From contig JAFWUC010000050.1 in NCBI GenBank assembly GCA_017518705.1, forward strand, positions 1 to 30,753: 30,753 bases of DNA, given 5' to 3'. The stretch comes from Clostridia bacterium. GTDB taxonomy: Bacteria; Bacillota_A; Clostridia; Christensenellales; Aristaeellaceae. The notes beneath the pieces were generated by a model. The model was given only the letters and a program-made list of their open reading frames with translations, did not search any database and was not told where the DNA came from. A program made the position numbers and the translations under genes. Of this stretch, positions 8,607 to 15,924 are shown piece after piece. How positions within the stretch are numbered: position 1 is the stretch's first letter; every line of letters begins with the position of its first letter.

Positions 8607-9983
8607 TTAATTCTCCCTGTAAACGATTTTGTTGAGAGCGTTTATGTACGCCCGGATCGCTGCGCCGACTATGTCGGTGGAGATGCCTCTGCCCGAGAAC
8701 AGCCTGCCTTCGTCGCGCAGCCGCACCAACGCCTCGCCCGCCGCTTCCTGGCCGCCCGTTACCGCGCGGATACTGAAGTCGTCAAGCTCGTAATGGTGGC
8801 CGATCAGCTTTTCTATGGCCAGGAACGCCGCGTCTATGGGGCCGTCGCCCGTGGAGATGCCTTCCACCCGCGCGCCCTGCCTGTCCAGCACCACATGTGC
8901 GGTGGCAGTGATTATATTGCCCGAATTAACCACATAACTCGCCAGGGTATAAGTGGGCGGCACCTGCAGCGCCACCGCGGCGATTATGGCGTCCAGTTCC
9001 TTGAGTTCCACCGGCTTTTTCACGGCGATGCCCATGAACCTTTCGTACACCTTTGCTATGTCCGCCTTGCTGAGTTCGTAGCCCAGCAGCGTCGATGCAC
9101 GCGCCACCTCCTGGATGTCGCTTTGGGCGGTAAGCAGCGTCTTGGGCTCCTCCGCCCTGGGCGCGGGCCGCACGGCGGCTTCCGGATCGTTGGCCTTTTC
9201 GTTGGAGGCGATTATCTGCGCCGCCCGCTTAAGCGCGGTCACGTCCGCGTCCGCCTTCACGCCGAAGCTCTCGCCGCGGGCGGTGATAAGATCGACCATT
9301 ATGTCCAGCCTGGGCTGCGCGCCGGAGGCGCAGCGGGTGTAGATCAGGTCCGCGCCCGCACGAATGGCCTCGAAGGCGCAGGCTTCCGCCATTGACAGCC
9401 TGTCCGAAACTATTACGCCCAGACACGCTTCACCCGTGTATTCACGTATGCCGGCGACGAATTTGCCGAACTCGTCCGGCAGCATCTCGCCCGCTTCGTC
9501 CGATACGGTAAGAGTGGCGGCTCCCGCTTCCCTTGCGGCGCAGAGCGCTTTTTCGAGAAAGCTCTTTTCGGAACGGGTGGCGTCCAGGGCGGTAAACTCC
9601 ACATCCGGGCACAGTTCCCTGGCGCTTTTGACCGTCGCGCTTATCTTTTCCAGCATTTTGTCCGGCTTAAGGTGCATGGAATATTCCATGCCCACCACCG
9701 ATACGGGATACCTGACGTTCAGGCGCGGTCTGGACGCATCCTTCACCGCCGAAAACGCCTTCTCGCATTCCCCGTCCGTGACCGGCACGGAGACCACCGC
9801 GTTCTTCGTCTGCCTGGCAATGGTCTTGATCAGTATCTCGTCGCTCTTCTCCGCACCCATCGGGCAGACGCAGATCACGTCTACGTTGACGTCGTCCAAA
9901 AGCCTCGCGCACTCCAGCCGGCGTCCAAAGCTCATCCCGGCGCTTGCGGACAGAGTCGATTCAGCCAGATAGATCTTTCTCAT
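8607..9983 (-). CDS. LeuA-like protein with intact regulatory domain and degenerate catalytic domain
   Basis: A 458-residue protein related to 2-isopropylmalate synthase (usually ~510 residues). The C-terminal LeuA regulatory domain (about 335-455) is well kept: TYTLASYVVNSGN, DGPIDAAFLAIEKL and GRGISTDIVGAAIRAYINAL are typical of the leucine-binding domain. The N-terminal HMGL-like barrel keeps landmarks such as DATRS (134-138), but the active site is gone. The DTTLRDGEQ motif reads AESTLSASAG (7-16), the metal-binding HxHND segment reads VIVSDR (190-195), and NGxGERxGN reads SGAQPRLD (220-227). It is therefore probably not a synthase but a leucine-binding pseudoenzyme, sensor or scaffold. 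It is the first gene behind the T-box, with AGGAG 6 bases before the ATG. Confidence 0.88.
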   Translation of the reverse strand: MRKIYLAESTLSASAGMSFGRRLECARLLDDVNVDVICVCPMGAEKSDEILIKTIARQTKNAVVSVPVTDGECEKAFSAVKDASRPRLNVRYPVSVVGMEYSMHLKPDKMLEKISATVKSARELCPDVEFTALDATRSEKSFLEKALCAAREAGAATLTVSDEAGEMLPDEFGKFVAGIREYTGEACLGVIVSDRLSMAEACAFEAIRAGADLIYTRCASGAQPRLDIMVDLITARGESFGVKADADVTALKRAAQIIASNEKANDPEAAVRPAPRAEEPKTLLTAQSDIQEVARASTLLGYELSKADIAKVYERFMGIAVKKPVELKELDAIIAAVALQVPPTYTLASYVVNSGNIITATAHVVLDRQGARVEGISTGDGPIDAAFLAIEKLIGHHYELDDFSIRAVTGGQEAAGEALVRLRDEGRLFSGRGISTDIVGAAIRAYINALNKIVYREN

Positions 9984-10000
9984 ACTGCACTCCTGCTATA

Positions 10001-10026
10001 CAAAATGCCCCGGAAAACTCCGGGGC
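10001..10026 (-). terminator. Regulated terminator of the T-box leader
   Basis: On the minus strand GCCCCGGA-GTTT-TCCGGGGC forms a perfect 8-bp hairpin followed by ATTTTG. It comes directly after the GGTGG antiterminator box and 18 bases before the LeuA-like gene start. The T run is short. Confidence 0.8.
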
Positions 10027-10232
10027 GATAAATACGCGATACCACCCGAATTGAAAGGCATAACTGCCTCCCACCTCGTTACAGCTTAACGGCATAGCCG
10101 TGAGCCCCTACTCCGTTCGGAGCTCCCGCTCGGAAGCCAGACGCACGGGCGCGCCCCGCCGGCTTGCACCAGACCCGGCTCGCTTAGGGGGAACAGTCCC
10201 GCCGATTCTTCCTCACAGCGTTTGAAAATTTG
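10001..10232 (-). promoter_or_regulatory. T-box riboswitch leader, probably leucine-specific (CUG)
   Basis: The minus strand shows the parts of a T-box leader in order. GGAAG (10212-10208) pairs with CTTCC as the base of Stem I. Next comes a Stem I distal part AGCGAGCCGGGTCTGGTG CAAGCCGG, then CTG followed by G and the CTTCC helix strand, which puts a CUG specifier at 10140-10138. Later small hairpins include CTCCG-AA-CGGAG. The antiterminator box GGGTGGTATCGCG (10047-10035) has UGGU, which fits tRNAs ending ACCA. Last is the terminator at 10026-10001. Uncharged tRNA would favour antitermination and expression of the downstream operon. The class is certain; the specifier is inferred by analogy with other leaders and by helix register. 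Confidence 0.9.
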
Positions 10233-10238
10233 CATTTG

Positions 10239-10267
10239 ATTTTATCACAATAACGTCCGGATTGCAA
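10239..10267 (-). promoter_or_regulatory. Sigma-A type promoter of the T-box operon
   Basis: On the minus strand TTGCAA (10267-10262), a 17-base spacer and TAAAAT (10244-10239) precede the T-box by a few bases. Transcription would start near 10232, just before Stem I. The -10 box matches 5 of 6 and the -35 box 4 of 6 consensus bases. Confidence 0.7.
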
Positions 10268-10353
10268 GCCTGAAACAGTTATTTTACAATGCATTTTGGC
10301 CGAAAGCGTTTAAAACCGGGCAAAACTTTTTTTATTTTTCTGCCGGTCAGATA

Positions 10354-10383
10354 TAGACAGTATTTCGGGAGAAATGGTATAAT
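10354..10383 (+). promoter_or_regulatory. Sigma-A type promoter of the sugar ABC operon
   Basis: TAGACA (10354-10359), an 18-base spacer and a perfect TATAAT (10378-10383). A T/A-rich tract (10325-10340) just upstream could act as an UP element. The leader RNA carries a 6-bp hairpin CCCCGC-AGG-GCGGGG (10393-10407), and GGAGG lies before the binding-protein ATG. Confidence 0.75.
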
Positions 10384-10445
10384 ATTATAAGCCCCCGCAG
10401 GGCGGGGAACCGAATCACATAAAAATGTATACGGAGGTATTCGTC

Positions 10446-11396
10446 ATGAAAAAACTGCTCTGTCTCGCCGTCGCGCTGGTCATGGCGCTGGCCGCTTTCG
10501 GCGCCATCGCGGAGGACGACAAGCCCTTTATCGGCGTTCTCGCTCCTTCCGAGACCCACGGCTGGGTAGCCGGCGTCGCTTACTTCGCCCAGCAGGCCAT
10601 AGAGGAATATGACGTGGATTACCGCTTCCTGACGTCCGGCAACGCCGAAGAGATGTCCGCTCAGATTGAAGAGCTGATCGGCTTGGGCGTGGACGCGATA
10701 GTGGTCTGGCCCCAGTTCAAGGGCGTAGAGACCGCTGCCGAGATGGCGCTGGAAAAGGGCATACTTATTTACAACTTCGACATGATCATAAACGTTGACG
10801 AAAAATACGCCGACAACATGTACCTGCTGACCGGCGACAACTACGGCATGGGCTATGAAGGCGCCCGCTACATCGCCGACAAACTCGAAGGCGTAGGCAA
10901 GGTGCTGGTGCTGTGCAAGCCCGCCGCGGGCAACGTGAACGACGACCGCTGCCAGGGCTTCTACGACTACATCGAAGAGTACGCTCCCGACCTGGAAGTC
11001 ATCGCCGAAGTCTCCACCGACTTCGTACGCGCCACCGCTCTGAGCGACATGACCGACGCGCTGACCAAGTATGACGAGATCGACGCGGTGTTCTCCCTGG
11101 ACGACGAGACCTCCATCGGCGCGCTGCAGGCCATACTGGAGAGCGGACGCACCGACATCAAGGTCATCACCGGCGGCGGCGGATGCCAGGAATACTTCAA
11201 GATGATGACTGAAGACGCCTACAAGGATATTTGGGTAGCTTCCGCCACCTATTCCCCCGACATGATCGTAAACTGCATCGACAACATTATCGCCGTGCTG
11301 CAGGGCGACGAGATCGAGCACGTAGTGGTGTTGCCCACCAACATCGTGGACAGGGAAAACGTGGTCGACTTCCTGAATCCCGATTCTCCCTACTAA
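10446..11396 (+). CDS. Sugar ABC transporter substrate-binding protein (type I periplasmic-binding fold)
   Basis: A 316-residue exported binding protein of the ribose/galactose-type family, delivering a sugar or sugar-like ligand to the permease downstream. MKKLLCLAVALVMALA is a signal peptide with an AIA|E cleavage site at residues 22/23. There is no lipobox cysteine at the cleavage site, unlike most Gram-positive binding proteins. FIGVLAPSETHGW is the usual first strand and ligand loop; VDAIVVWPQ, VLVLCKP and the DAVFSLDDETSIGALQA hinge region follow family order. The ATG at 10446 is chosen over one at 10425 because GGAGG lies between them and the signal peptide starts here. The ligand cannot be assigned. 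The 3' hairpin at 11412-11440 probably raises its level relative to the ATPase and permease. Confidence 0.9.
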   Translation: MKKLLCLAVALVMALAAFGAIAEDDKPFIGVLAPSETHGWVAGVAYFAQQAIEEYDVDYRFLTSGNAEEMSAQIEELIGLGVDAIVVWPQFKGVETAAEMALEKGILIYNFDMIINVDEKYADNMYLLTGDNYGMGYEGARYIADKLEGVGKVLVLCKPAAGNVNDDRCQGFYDYIEEYAPDLEVIAEVSTDFVRATALSDMTDALTKYDEIDAVFSLDDETSIGALQAILESGRTDIKVITGGGGCQEYFKMMTEDAYKDIWVASATYSPDMIVNCIDNIIAVLQGDEIEHVVVLPTNIVDRENVVDFLNPDSPY

Positions 11397-11411
11397 TCGT
11401 CATCTGATCAC

Positions 11412-11443
11412 AGGGCCATGACGCTCGCGCCATGGCCCTTTTA
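11412..11443 (+). terminator. Intercistronic hairpin/attenuator after the binding-protein gene
   Basis: AGGGCCATG (11412-11420) pairs perfectly with CATGGCCCT (11431-11439), followed by TTTT. It sits between the binding-protein stop and the ATPase ribosome binding site. Such partial terminators or stabilisers commonly keep the binding protein in excess. Confidence 0.65.
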
Positions 11444-11461
11444 TGGAAAAAGGAGCTCTCA

Positions 11462-12946
11462 ATGGCCTTGGAGCTTAAAGGAATAAACAAAGCCTTTGGC
11501 AGCAATTTGGTGCTGGACAGCGTGGACTTCTCTCTGGCTGACGGGGAGATCCACGCGCTTTTGGGTGAAAACGGCGCGGGCAAGTCCACGCTCATGAACA
11601 TCCTGGGCGGCGTAGTCAGGGCGGACGGCGGACGTATTCTGCTTGACGGCAGCGAGACCGACATCCTTTCCCCCGGCGACGCCATAAAGCACGGGATAGC
11701 CTTCATCCACCAGGAGCTCAACCTGATAAACGACTTAAGCGTATACGAAAACCTGTTTATAGGCGAGGAGATCAAACGCGGCGCGTTTTTGAGCAAAGGC
11801 AAAATGCGGCAGGAAGCGCAAAAAGTGCTTTCCGGCATCGGCGCTGACATCTCCCCCGATGCACTGGTCGGGACACTCGACGCAGGCAGCAAGCAGATAG
11901 TGGAGATCGCCCGTTCTCTGCTGTTCAACGCCCGCGTCATAATCATGGACGAACCTACCACCTCACTGGGCGAAAAGGAGATCGCCCGGGTGTTCGAGCT
12001 CATGCGCTCCCTTAAGCGCAGAGGCGTTTCCATCATTTTCATAAGCCATAAGCTCAGAGAAGTCATGGAAATATGCGACCGCTACACCGTCTTAAGGGAC
12101 GGCCGCGTAGCGGGCAGCGGAGATATATCCGGCACCGACGAGACCCGGCTGGCGCTTCTGATGGTCGGCCACAAATTAAGCGGAAACGAATTTAAACGGG
12201 AGCATCCCCTGGGCGATACGGCCCTGGAGGTGCGCAGCCTCAGCTCTCCCCCCTGTTTTACGGATATATCCTTCAGCCTCCGGCAGGGCGAAATACTGGG
12301 CTTCACCGGCCTTTTGGGCGACGGCAGGAGCGAACTGTTTCAGGCGATATTCGGGTTTATTCCCGTAAAAAGCGGAGACATCCTTCTGGGCGGAAAACCC
12401 GAAAAAATAGCTTCCCCCCACAAAGCGGCGTCCCTGGGCATAGGCTATGTACCCCCGGACCGCAAGGAAAACGGCATCATAAAAGATCTTACGATACTTG
12501 AAAACGGTTCCATTGCCGTTTATGAGCAGTTAAGGCGCCCGGTGTTTACCGATCACCGCCGTGAAAAAGCCCTGATGCTGGAAAACGCAAAAGCGCTGAA
12601 CATAAAGTATGCCGACCTGAACGATTCGATACTGAGCCTTTCGGGCGGCAACCAGCAGAAAGTCGTGCTTGCCCGGTGGCTGAGCGCCCACAGCCGGGTG
12701 CTGATATTCGACAATCCCACTCATGGTGTGGACGTAGGCGCAAAAGAGGATATTTACGGCATTATCTGCCGTCTCGCTCAGGAAGGCTGCGCTATAGTGG
12801 TGCTCTCAGGCGAAGCGCAGGAGATCATCAGGCTGTGCGAAAGGGCGTATATAATGTATCACGGACACATCGCTGGCGAGCTGAGCGGCAGCGAACTGAA
12901 CGAAAACAACATCATGCTGCTGGCCACCGGCGCGAAACAGGCATAA
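11462..12946 (+). CDS. Sugar ABC transporter ATPase with two ABC domains (RbsA/MglA family)
   Basis: A 494-residue cytosolic ATPase of the carbohydrate-uptake class 2 type. The first domain has Walker A GENGAGKS (35-42), Q84 in FIHQELN, and Walker B VIIMDEPTTSLG (159-170). Its signature loop is the divergent LDAGSKQ (139-145). The second domain has the degenerate P-loop GLLGDGRS (283-290) usual in this family, an intact signature LSGGNQQK (393-400), and Walker B LIFDNPTHGVDVGAK (414-428), where asparagine replaces the common glutamate. Length is normal (about 500). The ATG at 11462 follows AAGGAG; a start at 11432 would lie in the hairpin. It energises the permease that follows 22 bases later. 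Confidence 0.94.
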   Translation: MALELKGINKAFGSNLVLDSVDFSLADGEIHALLGENGAGKSTLMNILGGVVRADGGRILLDGSETDILSPGDAIKHGIAFIHQELNLINDLSVYENLFIGEEIKRGAFLSKGKMRQEAQKVLSGIGADISPDALVGTLDAGSKQIVEIARSLLFNARVIIMDEPTTSLGEKEIARVFELMRSLKRRGVSIIFISHKLREVMEICDRYTVLRDGRVAGSGDISGTDETRLALLMVGHKLSGNEFKREHPLGDTALEVRSLSSPPCFTDISFSLRQGEILGFTGLLGDGRSELFQAIFGFIPVKSGDILLGGKPEKIASPHKAASLGIGYVPPDRKENGIIKDLTILENGSIAVYEQLRRPVFTDHRREKALMLENAKALNIKYADLNDSILSLSGGNQQKVVLARWLSAHSRVLIFDNPTHGVDVGAKEDIYGIICRLAQEGCAIVVLSGEAQEIIRLCERAYIMYHGHIAGELSGSELNENNIMLLATGAKQA

Positions 12947-12968
12947 ACAGTCGACTTAAGAGGTTAGT

Positions 12969-14798
12969 ATGAAGGCACATAAAAGGGCACATGTAATCTG
13001 CGGTATCTGCTGCATTATTCTGGCGCTGCTTCTGGCGGGCGTGGCGGTGTTCGGCCACGTGCTGGGTTCCGGCGGAGGCAAGGCGGCATACCAAAGCGCC
13101 ATGACGGCCAAAAACCGGATAGATTCCGTGAACCGTTCCGCCTCAAAGACCGCGCCTTCCGCCGTGAAGAAAGCCTCAGCCGCCGTCAGCGCCGCACAAA
13201 GCGCTTCCGACGACGTAAAAAAAGCTCAAACGCAGCTTGAAAAGCTGATATCCGAATACGATACCGCCTCTACCGGAGACGCGCTCACCGACACCGCGCT
13301 CAGGATGTCGGACACTGCGGAAGCTTCCGCTCCATCCGACGACGATGCCCTCACTGCGCTAACCGACGCCGCGCGCCAGCAGCTGCTTGACAAATCTAAA
13401 AGCGTGTACGACACCGCCCACAAAAGCGTGCAGAGCGCCCAAGGCAAGCTGAAGACCGCCGCGGACGGCGTGATCTCCGCGTATGACGACGCCGGGCTGA
13501 CCGCGCCAGAGCTTGGCATCGACAAACCCGAAAAACATACTGTCACCTCTCCCGCGGACGCGCTTGACGCGCTTGAGACCCTGGCCGCATATGCGGTTTC
13601 CCTCGAAAACGAGACCCGCCGGGTAGCCCTTGAAGCCGACGGCATCGCGTCAAAAGCCGCGGAGCTCAGCCGCGAAGCCAAACTGCCATTTAAGGACACC
13701 ATCGTGTATACTGTGGGCACCTTCCCCATCGGCTTCGCATTTACCGCGCTGTTGTGCCTGGCAGCGGGCCTGATACTGCTTTTGTGCCCGGACAGATTCG
13801 TGTATCTCTGGAAGAACAAGCCCCTGTTTTCGACCCTGATAGCCCTTATAATAATGATGGTCATCCAGATCTACGCGCTGGGCTTCAAATACGCTTCCTA
13901 TGCCGACTGGGGCGGCAACTGGCTCATCAACGCGCTCAACGTACTGCGTTCCAACTCTTCCGTGGGCATGATCGCCCTGGGCATGACATTCGTCATCATC
14001 ACCGGCGGCATAGACCTGGCGGTAGGCTCGAATCTGGCGGGCGTCGCCACGGTGGTGATGGTGTGCCTGGACATCTCCAAAGGCGGTTTTCTGACGGGAG
14101 CGGGCATTACCGGCACTCCGAATTATCTTATCGCCATAGGCGCGGGCCTGCTCTGCGGCGCGCTGCTGGGGCTTATAACCGGGCTTGGCATAACCAAGGG
14201 CAGGATCCCACCGTTCATTTTCACGCTGGGTATAATGAACATCGTGCGCTCCGCCGCCCAGTACTTCACCAAGGGCTACAAGCCCGAAGTGCCCAAGGAA
14301 TTCCAAATTTTGGCAAACAGGGAGATAATCGGCGGACAGATGCTCCTGCCCATAGTTTACTGGCTGATACTCGCCGCAATAATGTACGTGATAAGCGAGC
14401 ACACCGCATTCGGCAGGCACATCTACGCGGTGGGCTCGAACGAAAGAGCCAGCCGGCTCAGCGGCATAAACGTTGACAGGACGAAGCTGGCGGTGTACAT
14501 ACTGATGGGCGTGATAGTTGCGGTGGCTGCCATCACTTCCGTTGCCCGCTTAAGGGGCGTGGACGTAGCAAGCGCCGGCAGCGGCTATGAAATGAACGCC
14601 ATCGCCGCCGTGGTCGTGGGCGGCACCTCCATGGCGGGAGGACGGGGAAAGATACTCGGTACGGTATTCGGCGTGCTGATCATCGGCATAATGAACAACC
14701 TGCTGGTGCTGGTCGGCATCGACGCGTTTTTGACTGACGCGTTTACCGGCGCGATCATTATTTTCGCCGTGCTCATCCAGAAAAAGGAAGCCCGATGA
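12969..14798 (+). CDS. Sugar ABC transporter permease with a large extra N-terminal extracytoplasmic domain
   Basis: A 609-residue membrane protein. Residues about 286-609 are a complete RbsC-type permease: GMTFVIITGGIDLAVGSNL, LGLITGLGITKGRIPPFIFTLG and VVVGGTSMAGGRGKILG are family hallmarks. In front stands an unusual extension. One membrane helix (9-30) is followed by about 215 residues rich in Ala, Ser, Lys and Asp with heptad-like helical stretches (44-98, 130-175, 196-236), then a second helix (246-272). With one helix before it, this part probably lies outside the membrane. Usual permeases are 320-340 residues. GAGG precedes the ATG, and the stop overlaps the next start. The extension may hold or guide the binding protein, which lacks a lipid anchor; that is inference. 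Confidence 0.9.
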   Translation: MKAHKRAHVICGICCIILALLLAGVAVFGHVLGSGGGKAAYQSAMTAKNRIDSVNRSASKTAPSAVKKASAAVSAAQSASDDVKKAQTQLEKLISEYDTASTGDALTDTALRMSDTAEASAPSDDDALTALTDAARQQLLDKSKSVYDTAHKSVQSAQGKLKTAADGVISAYDDAGLTAPELGIDKPEKHTVTSPADALDALETLAAYAVSLENETRRVALEADGIASKAAELSREAKLPFKDTIVYTVGTFPIGFAFTALLCLAAGLILLLCPDRFVYLWKNKPLFSTLIALIIMMVIQIYALGFKYASYADWGGNWLINALNVLRSNSSVGMIALGMTFVIITGGIDLAVGSNLAGVATVVMVCLDISKGGFLTGAGITGTPNYLIAIGAGLLCGALLGLITGLGITKGRIPPFIFTLGIMNIVRSAAQYFTKGYKPEVPKEFQILANREIIGGQMLLPIVYWLILAAIMYVISEHTAFGRHIYAVGSNERASRLSGINVDRTKLAVYILMGVIVAVAAITSVARLRGVDVASAGSGYEMNAIAAVVVGGTSMAGGRGKILGTVFGVLIIGIMNNLLVLVGIDAFLTDAFTGAIIIFAVLIQKKEAR

Positions 14799-15772
14799 AA
14801 CTCTGTTTCGCACCGCTGGAAGGCATCACCGACACTGCGTATATATCGGCTCACAAGGCTCTTTTTTCGGGCATCGGCAAGTATTTTACTCCGTTTATCA
14901 GCGTATCGGAGGGCTTCAACCTTTCCAAAAAGGAAGACGGCTTTATCGCCTATGCGATAGAACACCCGGGCTTTTGCGCCGTGCAGCTGCTGGGCAAAGA
15001 GCCTTCCTCTATGAAGCAGGCCATATTGAAGCTGTCTGAGCGTGGGATAAACGACATCAACCTTAATCTGGGCTGCCCTTCCGGCACGGTCACTGCCAAA
15101 GGCAAGGGCTCGGGGCTGCTCAGGGATCCCGACGCGCTCAGCCGCTTTCTGGATGGGCTGTTTTCTTCTCCCCTCCCCGCGTCTGTTTCGGTAAAGACCC
15201 GCATAGGCTACGACAGTCCCGACGAGTGGCCAAAGCTCAGCGGGATACTGTTTTCATATCCTTTTTCGGAGATAATTATTCACGCCCGCGTCCGCAGCCA
15301 GTTTTATAAGGGCGTATGCCACAGGGAGATACTGTCTTCACTGCCTGCCTCAAACATCCCCGTGATCTATAACGGGGATATATTCACCCCTTCGGATGCG
15401 GATGAGATCATGGCGCTGCCCAAACCGCCCGAAGGCATAATGCTGGGCAGAGGAATAGTCGCAAATCCCGCGGTGGCGGAAGAGATACTCGGTCTTGGGG
15501 CACTTGACAAGGCACGGCTCAGGCGCTTTGCCGACGCACTGCTCGCCGCGTTTTCCGTGTCGATGCCCTTTCACGCCCTGCACGGGCGCTTGTGCGAGAT
15601 ACTCAGTTATATGGGCATGACGCTTTCTGGCAGCAAAAAATACTTGAAGCGCCTCCGCAAGGCGAAGACGCTTCGTGAATATGAGGATATTCTGGAAAGT
15701 CTGTTTGATGAAACGGAACTGAGCCCGCAGCCCTATTTTGATCCGCTGTCGCTTTCCGAATCGGGAAGCTGA
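14795..15772 (+). CDS. dus: tRNA dihydrouridine synthase family protein
   Basis: A 325-residue flavin enzyme that reduces uridine to dihydrouridine in tRNA loops. The FMN barrel starts CFAPLEGITD (4-13). The catalytic cysteine is C94 in NLNLGCPSG. Flavin or RNA contacts of the family are K134 (VKTRIGYD), H163 (IHARVR), NGDI (193-196) and the phosphate loop LGRG (217-220). The C-terminal helical domain is present (about 240-310). Its ATG overlaps the permease stop (ATGA) and AAGGA lies in the permease end, so it is cotranslated with the transporter. That linkage is unexpected functionally. Its last 40 bases overlap a convergent gene. Which tRNA positions it modifies cannot be told. Confidence 0.93.
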   Translation: MKLCFAPLEGITDTAYISAHKALFSGIGKYFTPFISVSEGFNLSKKEDGFIAYAIEHPGFCAVQLLGKEPSSMKQAILKLSERGINDINLNLGCPSGTVTAKGKGSGLLRDPDALSRFLDGLFSSPLPASVSVKTRIGYDSPDEWPKLSGILFSYPFSEIIIHARVRSQFYKGVCHREILSSLPASNIPVIYNGDIFTPSDADEIMALPKPPEGIMLGRGIVANPAVAEEILGLGALDKARLRRFADALLAAFSVSMPFHALHGRLCEILSYMGMTLSGSKKYLKRLRKAKTLREYEDILESLFDETELSPQPYFDPLSLSESGS

Positions 15773-15924
15773 ATCCCGTCTATCTTTATGGCGCGGTACT
15801 CGGCTCCCTCGCTGACCACGCATTTCATGCAGCTGTCGCACTTCTTTGAGGGATCCAGATCACACCTTTCGCATTCACCGCAGTTGTCGCAGATCTTTGT
15901 TTCGTCCAGCACGCACATTTTCAT
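15733..15924 (-). CDS. Small Cys-rich protein, putative metal-binding, function unknown
   Basis: A 63-residue protein with eight cysteines within residues 4-35, in pairs resembling two zinc-ribbon or Fe-S knuckles: CDNCGECERC then CDSCMKC. The C-terminal third is acidic and polar with no cysteine. Similar short proteins are known to me from Clostridia without an assigned function. Its ATG overlaps the stop of the upstream methionine gamma-lyase family gene (ATGA), with GAGG nearby, so it is translationally coupled to it. It is the last gene of the long minus-strand block and overlaps the 3' end of dus by 40 bases. It could be a metal-binding accessory protein; the evidence is only the cysteine pattern. 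Confidence 0.75.
   Translation of the reverse strand: MKMCVLDETKICDNCGECERCDLDPSKKCDSCMKCVVSEGAEYRAIKIDGIQLPDSESDSGSK

Larger units (their letters stand above)
9984..10445. other. Divergent intergenic region between the T-box operon and the sugar ABC operon
   Basis: This 462-base stretch holds no gene. From left to right it contains the T-box leader and its promoter (minus strand), a central ~85-base AT-rich part with a cre-like sequence and a T-rich tract, then the ABC operon promoter and its untranslated leader (plus strand). The two promoters point away from each other, so a factor bound between them could affect both. Confidence 0.85.

Noticed and set aside
10315..10347. Inverted repeat ACCGG(G)CA ... 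TGCCGGT around a T-rich tract
   Set aside because: The arms are short and bulged, with an 18-base T-rich loop rather than a T tail. A role as terminator is not supported; the T-rich tract is better read as an upstream promoter element.
10347..11321. A 324-codon open frame on the minus strand over the binding-protein gene
   Set aside because: It is a shadow of the clearly functional plus-strand gene and would cover the ABC promoter; composition is unlike the neighbours.
15760..15782. Possible terminator at the end of dus (CGGGA...TCCCG)
   Set aside because: Only 5 bp and no T run; it also lies inside the convergent Cys-rich gene.
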